The notes under the pieces: generated by a model
Seen by the model: only the letters and a program-made list of their open reading frames with translations
Told to the model about the DNA's origin: nothing
Databases searched by the model: none
Source of the DNA: Typhlomys cinereus
Lineage: Eukaryota; Chordata; Mammalia; Rodentia; Platacanthomyidae
DNA: 64,000 nucleotides
Assembly (NCBI GenBank): GCA_023101885.1
Contig: JALPQD010000396.1
Location: 124,001 to 188,000, forward strand
Direction of reading: 5' to 3'
Translations under genes and position numbers: made by a program
In this document: positions 34,671 through 46,969 of the stretch, piece by piece
Layout: the number at the start of each line of letters is the position of its first letter
How positions within the stretch are numbered: the first letter of the stretch is position 1

Positions 34671-34905
34671 GCTGTGGTTTAACATGAGAAGCCGTCAAAG
34701 GCCCATGTGTTAAGCCGGTGGTGCTCTTGGGAGATGGTAGAACTTTAAAAGGTGCAGCCTACCAGGAGGTATTCCAGTCATGGGGTGTGCTCTTCAGAAG
34801 GACGTGGGAATCCTAGCCCTTCCTTTCTTTCGCATACCAGCTGTGGGGTAAGGAGTTTTGCCACCCACTGACACGATTACAGCAACAGAAAGCTCACTAA
34901 TGCTG
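34671..34905 (+). mobile_element. MaLR/URR1-like repeat, internally deleted
   Basis: Starts gctgtggtttaacatgagaa and ends acagcaacagaaagctcact. Shorter than its relatives, so part of the body is missing. Confidence 0.6.
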
Positions 34906-35710
34906 CATGTTTGCAACACTCAGGGTCCTTTCTCTACTGACGATAGGCTAGAATAGAACATAAATGCTGCCTGCCTTTGTAAGGTGTGAAATTCTTTTCT
35001 CTAAATGTTACACACCAGCCAATATAGGAAAGGTTGGGCATATCAAAGGCATAGGAGACCTGAGGAGAGGAAGAAGCGTTAAAGAAAAAGGGACAGACTA
35101 GAAATAAAAAAACGAGGAAAAGTGAAACAAGGAAAACAGAAAAGAAGAAAAGATAATCACTATATATGTAAGACATTACAGTGTTTTCTCTCCATCTTGT
35201 GTGATTCGCACATGGAAAGTTCAAAAGGAGGATGTTTAAAGACATCACTGACTTATCCAAGGTCTCAGAGCTGGTAAAAGTAAAAAATGAGAGGTCCAAC
35301 TCCATACCTATCTTATGAATTTAACCATATGTTCAAAAGACAATTTTCTGTCATTAGTTAATATCAATATATTAAAACCTTAGTATGTGCTGTTACCCTG
35401 AGTTGGAGTGAAGTTTTGTGGAACTCCTTTCTCTGTGCTAGTGCAATGACAAATAACCAGGTAAAGCATATTGTAGATAACTAAGTAGCAACCCCATGAC
35501 ACATAAAGAATGCTATCTTGCTCTGGTTTCTACATAGCCAAAGAGGAATTTCTAATAAAGGTGGTTCATGAGTTTAAGGTTGACATTCAAAGGAATTAAC
35601 CATCTAAGAATATGGCAATTTTGTTTTCATTTATTTAGCATTAATTTTATGCCAAGACATGAAGTTGAATAAATGCAAATTATTGTTCTTGAAAATGTCT
35701 CAGTTTCTTA

Positions 35711-35721
35711 AATTTTTATTT

Positions 35722-35765
<44 letters not shown>

Positions 35766-35997
35766 AGAGGCATTGTATGTCTATGTAGAGGGCCAAGGGT
35801 GGCTTCGGAACTCATCCTGGATTGCTTCTACCTCTTTCTTGCTTCACTCTGGGATTTCCCAAGCTCCACCAACCAGGGCCAGAAATGTGGGCTGCAGTCA
35901 TTTGCGCCTGGTGTTTTTATGTGGAACCTGGGATCTGAACTCAAGACCTTCTGCTTGCGAGACAGCATCTTAACCCCTGAGCCATCTCTCCAGCCCC
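35711..35997 (-). mobile_element. Older tRNA-derived SINE
   Basis: Antisense: (TG)n at 35727-35764, cagaggcattgtatgtctat, ending gagccatctctccagcccc. Flanking duplication aatgtctcag at 35694 and 35998. Confidence 0.93.
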
Positions 35998-36218
35998 AAT
36001 GTCTCAGCTTTTAAGACGGTTCAGTTTCGTTGCCCCTCCATCTAGAGTCAGCTACATGGCTGAGCTGAGCATTCCCCCCTTGTTGATTCTGTTCTCTCTT
36101 CCCATGACTGCAGCTTTAATTATGTAACAAGAAAAAAATCAGAACAATGACATAAATATAAAAGACCGGTCTATTAAATATATAATCTATCTTATTTTCC
36201 TAGCAATGTACTTAACAT

Positions 36219-36803
36219 TGTGAGGCAGGATTAGAGCAGCCATGCTGGGATGGGTCTCTCAAGATCTTTGAAGGTCTTTGGAATTCCTGAAGGCCATCCC
36301 CTACTGCTGGAATCACCCTGAGGGAACACTCCTGCTGAGGAACTGACTCCAATCCTCCCAGAGATAAGATGGTCAACTTCCCTGTGAAGTGATTATAGAG
36401 ATGAGCTCTCCATATCAAACAACTTGATCTCTAGCTCACATGGGCCCAAGAGCAACTGGGTTGGGACCCAATGGGAATTAACCAATGGGAAAACGTCAGT
36501 TTCCTGGGCTTGAGGTGGGCTAGCGCCATGAGTTGTTTCTTGCCTACTTCTCATGAAGGTGCCCTAGCCCCTCATGGCACTGGGTGCCATGAGTCCATTT
36601 CCAGCTGTCTTGCTCCTCATGGATTCCATGCCTAGGCACCGTGAGTTCTCCAGGGCGCCCTAGCCCCTCGTGGCACTCCACATCTGGAGTCCATGAGTTC
36701 CAACCCTTCTCTCCTCTAATAAACTCTACCTTAGTCCTCTACAGCGTGTTCTGGTTTCAAGAACCCTGCAACATGGGGACTGTCAATTCCTGACCCTGCA
36801 ACA
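36219..36803 (+). mobile_element. Endogenous-retrovirus LTR with PBS-like sequence
   Basis: 585 bp, TG...CA bounded (tgtgaggcagg to cctgcaaca), with AATAAA at 36718-36723. It is followed after two bases by tggcaccccaggtgggac at 36806-36823, resembling a lysine-tRNA primer binding site of ERVK-type proviruses with a few mismatches. The proximal half has an internal duplication built on gcgccctagcccctcgtggc. Only about 50 bp of leader follow; no gag, pol or env frame is present. Confidence 0.65.
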
Positions 36804-37102
36804 TTTGGCACCCCAGGTGGGACAGCCGAAAAGACTGGTTCCCTACAACAATTGTATTACAATGTACTCAACTGACTGCCTTTATCCACATCTCAGAGCA
36901 AGTAACAGCCATCCATTGTGGTGGGCATAACATATTTCTTGCCACATGAATAAATGGAAATTTGGGGACTTGTACAAACAAAATTCTACTTTTAGTAATA
37001 CACATCGAAAAGTGGTTTTTTTATTGCGAAAAATGAACCTCAAGACTTTTTCTTAACTTTTTCAGGAATCTTATTTTGATCACTTTTAAATTTGCATTAG
37101 GT

Positions 37103-37385
37103 GGGGCTGGAGAGGTGGTTCAGGGGTTAAGCCTCTGCCTTGCAGGCAGAAGGTCCTGAGTTCGGATCCTAGACCCCACATATAGACGCCAGGCGGAAGT
37201 GGGGGCGGCCTGCGTTTCTGGTCCTGGTAGGGCGGAGCCTGTGAATCCCGGGCAAAGTAAACACGGAGGAGGTGGAGGCGGTCCATGGAGGTTCCCGAAT
37301 TCGCCCGTGGTTCTACACACACACACGCACACACACATACATACACACACGCGCACATGCACAATTGAATAAATAAATTAAAAAA
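37103..37385 (+). mobile_element. Young tRNA-derived SINE
   Basis: Sense, CpG-rich: ggggctggagaggtggttca, B box gagttcggatcc, (CA)n tail and an A-rich end. Perfect 15-bp duplication aaatttgcattaggt at 37088-37102 and 37386-37400. Confidence 0.96.
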
Positions 37386-37544
37386 AAATTTGCATTAGGT
37401 GAGACTCACCAACAAGCACTTTACTCATCTTTCAATTCTTTCTTCTGGAGAAATGTAAATGACACCATACATTACCCAAGTCTCCAGATACGAACAAACC
37501 CTATTCCTTATGACAACTATTTCCCACCCCACCCCCTTTTTTTT

Positions 37545-37665
37545 TTCTTTTTCTTGTGACAGATTCTTACTATGTAGCCCATTGCTGACCTGGAGTTCAT
37601 GGCAATCCTCCTACTTCAGCTTCCTGAGTGCTGGAGCTGCAACTATGCACCCCCATGCCCAATTT
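37545..37665 (-). mobile_element. B1-like SINE
   Basis: Antisense: ttactatgtagcccattgct, tcctgagtgctggagctgca, ending caccccc atgccc. Confidence 0.7.
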
Positions 37666-38462
37666 ACAGATCACCCTCAGATAAGAACAGGCTGGATGGC
37701 AACAGCAAGCCGTTTTCACGTGGAATGTGAGAATGAAATGTGCACAGAAATCTGTGTTTCCTGCAAGTACACCTCTCTGTGTGTCATTCATCTTGGTCTT
37801 TCTGGGTTTGTTTGCTGTGTTTTAAGAATTGGGGACTGAACCTTGTGGGTGCTAGGCTAGCGCATTACCCTTCCCTAAGTAACACCCCTACCCCTCCACC
37901 TATCCTGTTCTTAATAAATTCTGCCAAGTTAACATCAACTTGGACTTCTAAGCAAGCAATCAATGGCTCCATTATGAGCAGGCCACAGTGCATGGCCCGA
38001 GGGAAAGGTAGCTAAGTTCACGGACAACTCAATTCAATGACTTGTACCTTGTAGTAAGGAAAAGTATCACAAGTTTCTGGAATGAAAAAAAAAATGATAA
38101 GCTTCCTGTAAGTTGTCAGATTAACATTCGTCCTGTGATGAAATCTGGTAGGCAGTTGCTTCATCCCTGTGCAAAGAGAAGGTTAAAAAAATGTTTACGG
38201 AAACATCACTTCTCTTTCCTTCCCCCTAAATTCTGCTTAGGAGAAAAACATAAACTGCAAAACAGAATACAAAAAAATTTCCTAATTATATAAAGCAACT
38301 CTAACCATTTAAAAATGATGAGACCTATGAAGGAAGAAAAAGGAATTGTTTACTGACTATTGACTGCTCTTTCAAAACAGCCTGAATAGTGCTTGAAACA
38401 TGGAACTGAATTCTAATCTCACCTCAGCCACTGCCTCCCCTCAAGTCTATGAGCTGATCACT

Positions 38463-38711
38463 TGCCTGTGTGTGTGTAACAGAGGATACTGTGTGTCCCT
38501 ATAAAGGGCCAAGGGTGACTTTGGGAATCATCCTGGATTCCTTCTACCTTGTTTTTACTTCTCTCTGAGATTTCCCGGGCTCCACCTTCCAGAGTTACAA
38601 GTGTAGGCCCTGCTATTTCTGAATGGCGTTTGCAGGTGGACTCTGGAATCCACACTAGGTCCTTCTGTTTTCCAGGCAGAATTTTAACCCCCGAACCACC
38701 TCTCCAGCCCC
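38463..38711 (-). mobile_element. Older tRNA-derived SINE
   Basis: Antisense: cagaggatactgtgtgtccc to cgaaccacctctccagcccc; short (TG)n end. Confidence 0.88.
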
Positions 38712-39089
38712 ACACATGTTAAAATAGTGCTGCATGGCAAGTACTTACCTGTTCTGGGAAATGAATCAGACTAATTAGTAGTTAAAATGACCTTCAGCCA
38801 GTTATTTTCTGTAGCTAGTTTTATTGTGATAAATTCCATTCACTGTTCCCAAAATGTGCTGATCCAGGGAATACTTTAGGACTACTTAGATCTTTCCCTT
38901 GCATGCAAGATTATAATCTTGCATATCATATTATAGGCTTGTAATTTTTTTCTCTTTGGCACTGCATATAGAAGCCAGTGCCTCATTCATGCTAAGCATC
39001 TGTTCCTCCTAACTATGCTTTGCCTTGGGCTTTGAATTATTTAAAAAGTATTCGTTTCTTTATCGTTGTTTTAAAAAAAAACTTTTACT

Positions 39090-39318
39090 TATTTATTTTT
39101 GCAGTGATAAGGATCAACCCCAGGCACAGGCATGCTACGCACATGTTCTACCACTGAACGAACACTTAGCCCTTGCTTTCTTATTTCATTTTGATTTTTG
39201 AACAGGATCTTGCTATGTAGCATAAACTGAACTGGAACATACGATATAGGCCAGTCTAGTCTAAGCCTCCTGAGGGAGGGCTGGGATTACAGGCATGTGT
39301 CACCATGCCCACCCTGAA
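39090..39318 (-). mobile_element. ID-like and B1-like SINEs in tandem
   Basis: 39093-39172 is an antisense ID-like piece (aaggatcaaccccaggcaca). 39190-39316 is antisense B1 (cttgctatgtagcataaact to cccaccc via gctgggattacaggcatgtg). Confidence 0.65.
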
Positions 39319-39689
39319 CTGGATTCTTTTACAGCAGGGTGACAGCAAAGCCATGGATACAAGTGTGGACCCAGTTTCTCCATGCATCAAATGGGACAGG
39401 GAGTCCCTTCCTCCCAGGTTATGACAATGGAACATGAAGCCATGAAAGTGTCTGGCAGGGGACTAAATATGAGCTATTACATTGCCTGAAAAGTGATTTC
39501 TACAAGATAAATTCTCTTTAGTCTTTGCCAGTTCTCAGTTTCTAGAACTCTGAAGAATACTATCTTGGAAGCTGTTGGCTTGGGTTAATTGTACAAATGA
39601 ATCAACCAGAAAGAAACTCAGATATGTTGCAAGCAACAGAACACAAAATGACAGGGGCTTAAACAAGAGAGTCTGTTCTTTTCCTGGTA

Positions 39690-40270
39690 TACTAATTATT
39701 TATTGTTGCATGAAAAATCACTCCAAAACGGAGTAGTTTAAGACACCGGCATGAATTACTTTGGTTTCGAAGGATCGGGCATCTGAGTGGCTTTCCCTGG
39801 GCGATTATGGCTGTCGTGAGGTTACAGGCCAGCTGGCAGACAGCAGGGCAGTTGCCTTGACGCTGAAATTAGACTAATGGATTTGCTCTCATGTGGCGGT
39901 GGGAAGGTCGCAGACTCTGCAGGCTCTTGGTCGCACGTGCTCACAGAGGCTCCCGATCTCCGGACGCTTGTTTTTTCCAGGGAGCGTTCCGCTAACATGT
40001 GAGTTTGGAAACCCAAAATGGAGCAGTGTTTTATTATTACACAGAGAAAACATACACTGTTGCTTCCGCTGCATATCATTGGCCGTACAGATCAATGCAG
40101 CACAGTGTGGGAGAGGACAGCACATGGGCGCACATAGCAGACTCCAGAATCGTTTGGGGATTCTCCCAGAGGACCCCACTCTCATGTGCAGACCAGCATA
40201 AGCGGTCAGACGTGACTCGGCAGCTCTGCTTGAAGGACTGCAGCTGTTCTAACTTACTGCTCTTCCAGTT
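39690..40270 (+). mobile_element. Ancient DNA-transposon-like repeat
   Basis: ttattgttgcatgaaaaatc followed by actccaaaacggagtagttt resembles the start of a mammalian-wide repeat. The rest is decayed. Family not named. Confidence 0.4.
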
Positions 40271-40939
40271 TCAGGAAACGCCTTGGTTAAATACAGAGAT
40301 GGTAACATTTGCACCTGGGTAATAAAAAGAAGGAAAAGAAGAGAGTTCACATCCTCTGGCTACCTCCAAGGTTCTGAAAGACACTCCCATTTACATCCCA
40401 CAGGGCACACCTTCTATCACACAGCTTACTTAATTGCAGGGAAGGTGGGAAGTATGACGTGAGAGGTCACGTACCAAGACAAAAACCAAGAAATCCACCA
40501 GGAAGAAGCAAGGAGCACATAGGGGGAGGAAACAGGCCTCTGCCAAAGTCCCATAGTATCACCTAAAGCTGAATCTTCTTTTTGTTTTGAGGCGTTAAGA
40601 GACTCACCACCTTTTGATGACGGACATGTCTTCGATGGTGTGACTCACAGGGTAACAGAGACCGGAGTCTGCTGTGTTCCAGGCAAGGCTCTGCCGCTGC
40701 AGTACTTCCTCATCCCCAACCTTAGTTTGAATGACCCACAACCCAGCTATAGCTCTGTTCTCTTTGGAAATGAAACACGACGCTTTCAGGAAGATTCCTT
40801 AAGAGACGATGGACACGCTGCTCATTTACCCGCTGCTAGGCATCCTCTTTCTTCCAGGCGCAACGCGATGCTCTGTGGATGCCGTCTCCAGCCCATCCTA
40901 AGAAAGATGCTCTAAGCGATTTCAAACATCCCATCCCGG

Positions 40940-41105
40940 GGAGTGAACAGGTTCTTAGTCTCAGGAAGTTCCCGGAATTAAGAAGGAACAGTGAATAACC
41001 GCCGGGAAAACAAGACTCTCTGAGCAGCCAGTCAGCCCGCACGAGATTCTCCCAGGACGATGCGGCTCTGAGGACTCGAAGGTTGTGGCTCCATGAGTCT
41101 CACCC
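40940..41105 (+). mobile_element. LTR-like fragment, relative of 43925-44160
   Basis: accgccgggaaaacaagact, agccagtcagcccgcacgag and attctcccaggacgatgcgg match in order, with many differences, the text at 43935-44040. The shared order of motifs suggests two diverged copies of one LTR. Confidence 0.45.
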
Positions 41106-41284
41106 ACGCTCAAGTGAAGTTTTTCTGATGTCGCTGCCTTCGGGTCTTCCCAGCTCCTGGAAAATATGCCTTACCCATCCCTCCTTGAGATAAAGGTGCA
41201 CAGACTGAGGCAGCACAGGGGGCTCCGAGACTTGGCTGTGGAGCCATTAGGAGCACTTGGTGCTTCTGACTGGGGGGAGAGAGG

Positions 41285-41515
41285 TGGGGAGGGAGCATCA
41301 CCGACAGTGGGAGAAGACAGCGGCGGAGGGGGACACCAGTCATCACTGACTGTGGGGGGCAGACAGCAGGAGGGGGGCCAGCATCATTGACTGAGGGGGA
41401 GACAGGCATCACTGACTGGGGGGAGGCAAGAGGGGGAGACAAGCATCACTGACTGGGGGGGGAGGTAGGAGGGGGAGACAGTCATCACTGACTGGAGGGA
41501 GCAGGGGCAGGACAA
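41285..41515. repeat. G-rich tandem repeat
   Basis: About five irregular units (roughly 38-52 bp), each combining catcactgactg with a G6-8 and agggggaga block. Strongly G-skewed on the plus strand. Confidence 0.85.
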
Positions 41516-41949
41516 GCAACACCGAGAGAACTGGTGCTTTGCTGGTGTTTGCTGCGCTGGACAGGCCTGTGATCACGGGAGGATTAAGAAAGAAACAGGT
41601 TCTGCAGGGACCTCAAAATAATTGTGTTTAGCGACTTTGCTTGCTGAGCCCCTTATTGATTCGTGGAATTCGCAGGTTAAGAGAGGCTTGGGTGGATCTG
41701 AATGACTCAGGACGTATGTCAATTCCACGAAACATATAAACCCAGTCTATAAAGTAGTAAGCCCATCTGCAGGAGGTAAGAAAGAAACAAAGAGAAGGGG
41801 TCTGTCCACATCTCTTGAAGGAAAATGTGGCAAGATCTGTGTCAAAATGGAGTCCCTAAGGAAAAAATTGATTTAAAAAAAAAGAGCTCAACAGTTAAGG
41901 GGGTCTGCTGTCAAACCACGCAACCCGAGTTCAATCCCCAGAAGCCCAC

Positions 41950-41951
<2 letters not shown>

Positions 41952-41989
<38 letters not shown>
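41952..41989. repeat. (TG)n microsatellite
   Basis: 38 bp of TG. No SINE body adjoins it clearly, though tRNA-SINE-like text (aacagttaagggggtctgct) lies 60 bp to the left. Confidence 0.95.
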
Positions 41990-42229
41990 TGCTCTCAAAT
42001 ATCTGTAAAAAATGTACTGTACTAGCAAACTTCTGGAAAATTTTAAAATCTGAAAAACAGTTCATAGAGACATACATGTTAAAACAGTGCAGACGGAGCT
42101 GATCCCAGAAATGAGCAATAATTCCCCACCCAGCAAAGTGTGGCCATGTCTGCTCTGCAAAAAGAATTCCCTTCAGCTAGGTACTGAATGCAGATGTGGA
42201 TGAGAGGGGGATGGTGCGCAAGTCTACAG

Positions 42230-42480
42230 CCGCAGTGCCAGCCCTGAGCTGGTGGGACCCCAGGCTTTCACAGAACTCAGGGACGAGAGAGAGAAAGAGA
42301 CAGACAGACAGACAATGGGCAGATCTCAGGCGGCAGTGCCAGCCCAGAGCCTGCCAGATGGTCTGTCACAGCAGCCAGGGGTTGGTGGAGGTTCAACAGC
42401 TGAAGCAACGGGCACCGTGAGAGCCCAGAACCTACTAGGCACAGGGAGCAACAGGGGCACCAGGCACTGACAAGGCTTCT
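42230..42480. other. Locally duplicated sequence with (AGAC)n
   Basis: gcagtgccagccctgagctg at 42233 is echoed by gcagtgccagcccagagcct at 42334; between them lies a gacagacagacaga tract. No gene is recognised. Confidence 0.5.
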
Positions 42481-43924
42481 TTCCCCTTTGGCTCTGGGCA
42501 GGGCCCAGAAACTTGAATCTGCCCCGTTAACCTATTGAGGGAGGGGACATGAATGGAGGCCCATGACAGCAAGCCAGGAAAAGAAAGCAGGATGCCTCAG
42601 GGAAAAGAACTGTGGATCATCGGAAAGTTAGATAATGTGGTGCCTCCTATCCACGCCATGGTACACAACATTGCTCTTTTGAGAAAGTAATAGATATGAA
42701 ATGGAAATTTCCCACACATGCTGCACTGGATATTGCTAAAGTTTTCTTGTAGGACCCCCTTTAGCTGCTGACTCCTGAGATCACCACACACTTGGAATGC
42801 ACTGATGCGCTTTGGAGACCTGCCCACGCTCTGTCTGAAGGTTGTGTTGCACAATGCTAATCCTTGAGTGTCCTGCAGGTGTGTAAATCTGCAGAACAGT
42901 AAAGATAGCTTGCAGCATTTCAAAAGCAGGAGTCCTCGTCGGTAATCAACGGCAGCCACAAAGACCATGTTGTTGGCTAATGACCATCACATGCCAGGCG
43001 TGGGCATCACATGCCAGGCGTGAACACTCTCCCTATGAATTGTTGGACAGGTGGACCCTGAGGTCCCACAAGCCTATATATAAGCTATTGGCAATGCTGT
43101 TGGCTGCATGCCAGAATTGGGCAGGAAGACACTACTGCAGAAGACCGCACATGCTTTGGTTGCAGGCCATGGAAAAGTAAGCCCGGGACTGAACTGAAAG
43201 TCCCCTCCTCCTGGTCTGATGTCATAGTGTCATAAGGTGGCATGCAGGCTCTAAGTATACAACAGTCACCAATAGCCCGGCTCAACTCTGGACCCTGCAT
43301 GAAGCAGGCATGCTGTCCCTGCTGTTGAAACAATGGCAGGGCTGTTTTGGGTGCAACTAGCAGCTTTTTAATTGGATTTCAGGCCTGTTCCACAGGATGA
43401 ATGTATCTGCTATGTGAGCCAGAACATATGCAGGAGGTGGGAGGTTGCAGGCCCCAGCAGGAGGATTCCACAGTTGTTTAGCTAAATGGGTGTGGCAATC
43501 ACCAAACTGACCCCTAAACATTTGTGCTTTGGCCTATAGAGACCCGCTGCTGTGCGCTCTGATGTGGAGATGCTGGAACAAATGACTGCTGTGGCGACCT
43601 TATAGCCCAGTGCTTAGCCACAGATGAACATCTGTGCTGCTGCTGCCAAGGCTTAGGCAACGCTGCAGAGGAAGAGGTCAGAAAGCATGCTTTCAGAGGA
43701 AAGGTGGAATGTTATATGGTGTTCATTCCTCAGACATAACATGATGCATTTTGGAATGTGCCCCAACCGAACCTAGGAGGCTGCAAGTCCCAATCTGAAA
43801 CATTCCATCCTGGAAGAAGGCTCAGAAAAAGTATACGGCTCCTTTTCTCAGGTAGCTCCTGAAAGTAAGATGTGGGGAGGGAAGTGGAAGGGGGGTTTGG
43901 GGGGGCTGACATCTTTACCCCAAG

Positions 43925-44220
43925 GTAAATAAGCAATAAAAACTGCTGGGAAAAGAGACTTCCTAGCTAGCCAGTCAGTAAGGAGACTCTCCCAGAGCAA
44001 GTCACGCAGTGGACCTCAGGATTGTAGAGTCTTTGTCTCATCATATCACTTTGGTGATATAGCTACCTTTGAATAAGTCTTGTTCTAGTACATAACCCTT
44101 ACCCACACTCTTGTAAGTAATCCTAATAAACTCATTGGTGCACCAAGTTGGATTTTGGCATAATCGCACTTTGGTCTGTTATCAAATGCTTATCTGGGGT
44201 GGATAGGCATTTGTGTGGTG
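43925..44220 (+). mobile_element. LTR-like end with polyadenylation signal
   Basis: aaaactgctgggaaaagaga, agccagtcagtaaggagact, then cctaataaactcattggtgc. The layout (U3-like text, AATAAA, then ttggattttggca) suits an ERV LTR, but borders and class are unclear. 42480-43925 upstream may be internal or unrelated; no protein frame is recognised there. Confidence 0.4.
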
Positions 44221-44470
44221 TCTCCACAGGAAACGTTTTGCACAATACCTTCCTTTATCAGAATGCTGGAAATCAAATTAGACCATAAACGGTAGGTTTT
44301 GTGCATTGGTATTTAAAATATTACAGGCACTTCTAAGATCATTATTGTGATAAGTGAAGATACAGACCTGTCTTATCTCTTGAAGGTGTTCTTAATATCC
44401 CTCCTCAACATCAGAGGTAAACAACATACTAACATCACTTACATTGCTGAAAAACATTAAACACAGAGTT

Positions 44471-44588
44471 GGCCAGGTGTGGTGGCAAATCCCTGTAATC
44501 CCAGCACTTGGGAGTGTGGGGCTGGAGATAATGATTTCAAGTACAGCCAGGGATAAGTAACAAAATTCCATTTAAAAACAAACAAAAG
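44471..44588 (+). mobile_element. B1-like SINE
   Basis: ggccaggtgtggtggcaaat, ctgtaatcccagcacttggg, then an A-rich tail. Interrupted at its tail by the SINE at 44589. Confidence 0.8.
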
Positions 44589-44872
44589 GGGCTGGAGAGG
44601 TGGCTCAGGGGTTAAGCCTCTGCCTTGCAGGCAGAAGGTCCTGAGTTCGGATCCCAGATCCCACGTATAGAGGCCAGGCGCACCCGGGGGCGGCCTGCAT
44701 TTCTGGTCCTGGTAGGGCGGAGCCTGTGAATCCCGGGGCAGAGTAAATGACGAGGTGGAAGCAGTCCATGGTGGTTCCTGAATTCGCCTGTGGTTCTATA
44801 CACACACACACACACACACATACACACACATGTACATATGCATAATTGAATAAATAATAATTTAAAAAAATA
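44589..44872 (+). mobile_element. Young tRNA-derived SINE inserted in a B1 tail
   Basis: ggggctggagaggtggctca, intact B box, (CA)n and an A-rich tail. The repeat acaaacaaaa precedes and follows it, giving the target duplication and showing it jumped into the B1 A-tail. Confidence 0.94.
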
Positions 44873-44879
44873 AAAACAA

Positions 44880-46916
44880 ACAAAAGACAACCAACCAAAC
44901 CAAAATCAACACTATAAAAATAAGGGGAAAACATGTCCATATCACCTCCCAGACCTTACAACTGAAGGTCTACTCTATTGTTATTTTAACTAAAAATATC
45001 TAAAAAATGTAAAAAAATAAGCTAGAATAATTGCCTTTAAATAGAAAGCTTACAACTCTTTGTAAAGTAGATATGCCTACAACAGACGTTGCCCTAATTT
45101 GGAACTGCCGAGTCCTGTCCTGTTCTGTGTGACTTAGAGGAATTTAATTTCCAAAGACCCAAGTTAATAGCATATATTTATTTCAAAAACTAATTCATTT
45201 TTGAAGATTTAGGGAAGAAGGAACAGAGATAAGTCAGATATCTGGGCTCAAAATCAATGAATTTAGTTTCCTATCCAGCTCCATCCTTATATGTGGTGCA
45301 ACCCAGCAACTTTCTTTGAGTTTCTGAATCCTCACTTGTGACTTATGACTTACACAATGCTTGGCACAGTGAGCGTTCAATGTTCTCTTTAATATTATTG
45401 CAGACATTAACTAATAACACCACAAGACATCATCAGAGATAACTTGTTTCTTTGACATCCCAGGCTTGGAAATCGACTGCAAAAATCTCAGTTTGGATAA
45501 TTCAAGTTAGGTACCTAATTACCATGTCTGGCCCCAAACATTGAAATCCTTTTCCTCAATAGTATTACTTCATCATCTTTATGTGATTTAAATATTTCCA
45601 GGTAGGTGCTATTGGAATAAAATGTAGGGATTTTTTCCCTTTTTAATGGTGTTTTTATAGAAAAAAAGAAAGAATAAAATAGTGACTAAGTATCATAGTT
45701 AGATTCAGGTGTCAACAACTGAAGACTCAAGTTTTGGACATATTTATAAAGAATCAATAGTGAAGTCCTGAACATTGTCTGACAGATGGGTAAGGCCAAG
45801 TCCATGTTGGGTGAGACTAGTTGCTGTGCAGGGGGATAAGACAGAGATGGTGATTAAGGGAGCTGGAGTTCTTCAGTATACTTGGCCAGACATGCTGAGA
45901 CAAGTGAGGATCATCTTCTCTCCGCGTGACATTGTATGGGCAGATTCCCCCGTCCTGATATTGGTAAGAGCTCTTCTGCCAGGCTGGACTAAGAGATGTA
46001 GCCAGATAATCATAATCAAAAATACAGCCCTTTGGTCCCCTTAAGCTGTTATTCGTGAATTTACTGGCAACATGTAGACAGACTACAACAGCAAGTTTGT
46101 GAGTCTCAGAAAAAGTCTAAGTGTGCACAATTATTACTAGGAAGCTTCTAACATTCTGACAGCTGAGCTTGGCCCATAAAAGAAAACAATCTACGAGCCG
46201 TGACGGAGCAAATGTAAATGTTTCATCTGGGTAAGCTTTAGGAGGGGCTGGAATAAAAGAAATGATGTCATTCGTGATGAGCTGTAGACTCACAGGTGTT
46301 TAATCCTGTCACTCTCTTATTACACATCCTTTTCTTGTAGCATAATATTCTACTGTCTTTCTCCCCAAAGGGTGCATTATGCATTTGTAGTAGCCATCAT
46401 CATACATCAGCACCATGCTTACAGCATTGGGAAGGAAGTTCTGTCCACCTAATGTGACAGATAAGGTAATCTGAGTTCAGACAAGCATGGGATTTGAAGC
46501 CAATGTTCTCTTTTTGCATAACTATTACATCCTTGCTTTCCATTAAAACAAGCCCAACCATGTAGCCTGACTGAATTTACATAGTCATGAGTTCAAAAGA
46601 GACCAGAGTGGAAAACAATGGCTAGCAGAACAGGAGGCTGAGCATGAGCCTGTCCTCAGCTCCAGCAATGAAATAGGTAAGAAATTCTAAGAGGTAAAGA
46701 ATGTTATGCTACTGACAGTGCAACTGCAGCCTGAAAGCTTGATATCAAGAAGCCACATTTCTTACAGAATTCTTCAAATAAGGTCCTCGGAGAACCTGTA
46801 TCAGAATCACGTTGAGTCCAGAGATAAGTGGTAAAACCCTACTTAAAAAACAAAAACAACAAGCAAGACACCACCAACAAAACAAAAATCAACAATGTAA
46901 AAATAACCTGATGAGT

Positions 46917-46918
<2 letters not shown>
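44880..46918. other. Intergenic, nothing recognised
   Basis: AT-rich. An 89-codon frame at 45775-46044 (plus) has no recognisable domain. No RNA gene seen. Confidence 0.4.
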
Positions 46919-46963
<45 letters not shown>

Positions 46964-46968
46964 ACACA
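46919..46968. repeat. (CA)n microsatellite
   Basis: 50 bp of CA repeats preceded by A-rich sequence (aaaacaaaaacaacaagcaa). Confidence 0.96.
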
Positions 46969-46969
46969 G

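Noticed and set aside
37103..37180. tRNA-like A and B boxes that might be a tRNA gene
   Set aside because: The boxes belong to the head of a dispersed SINE with poly(A) tail and target duplications; no cloverleaf with acceptor stem is evident.
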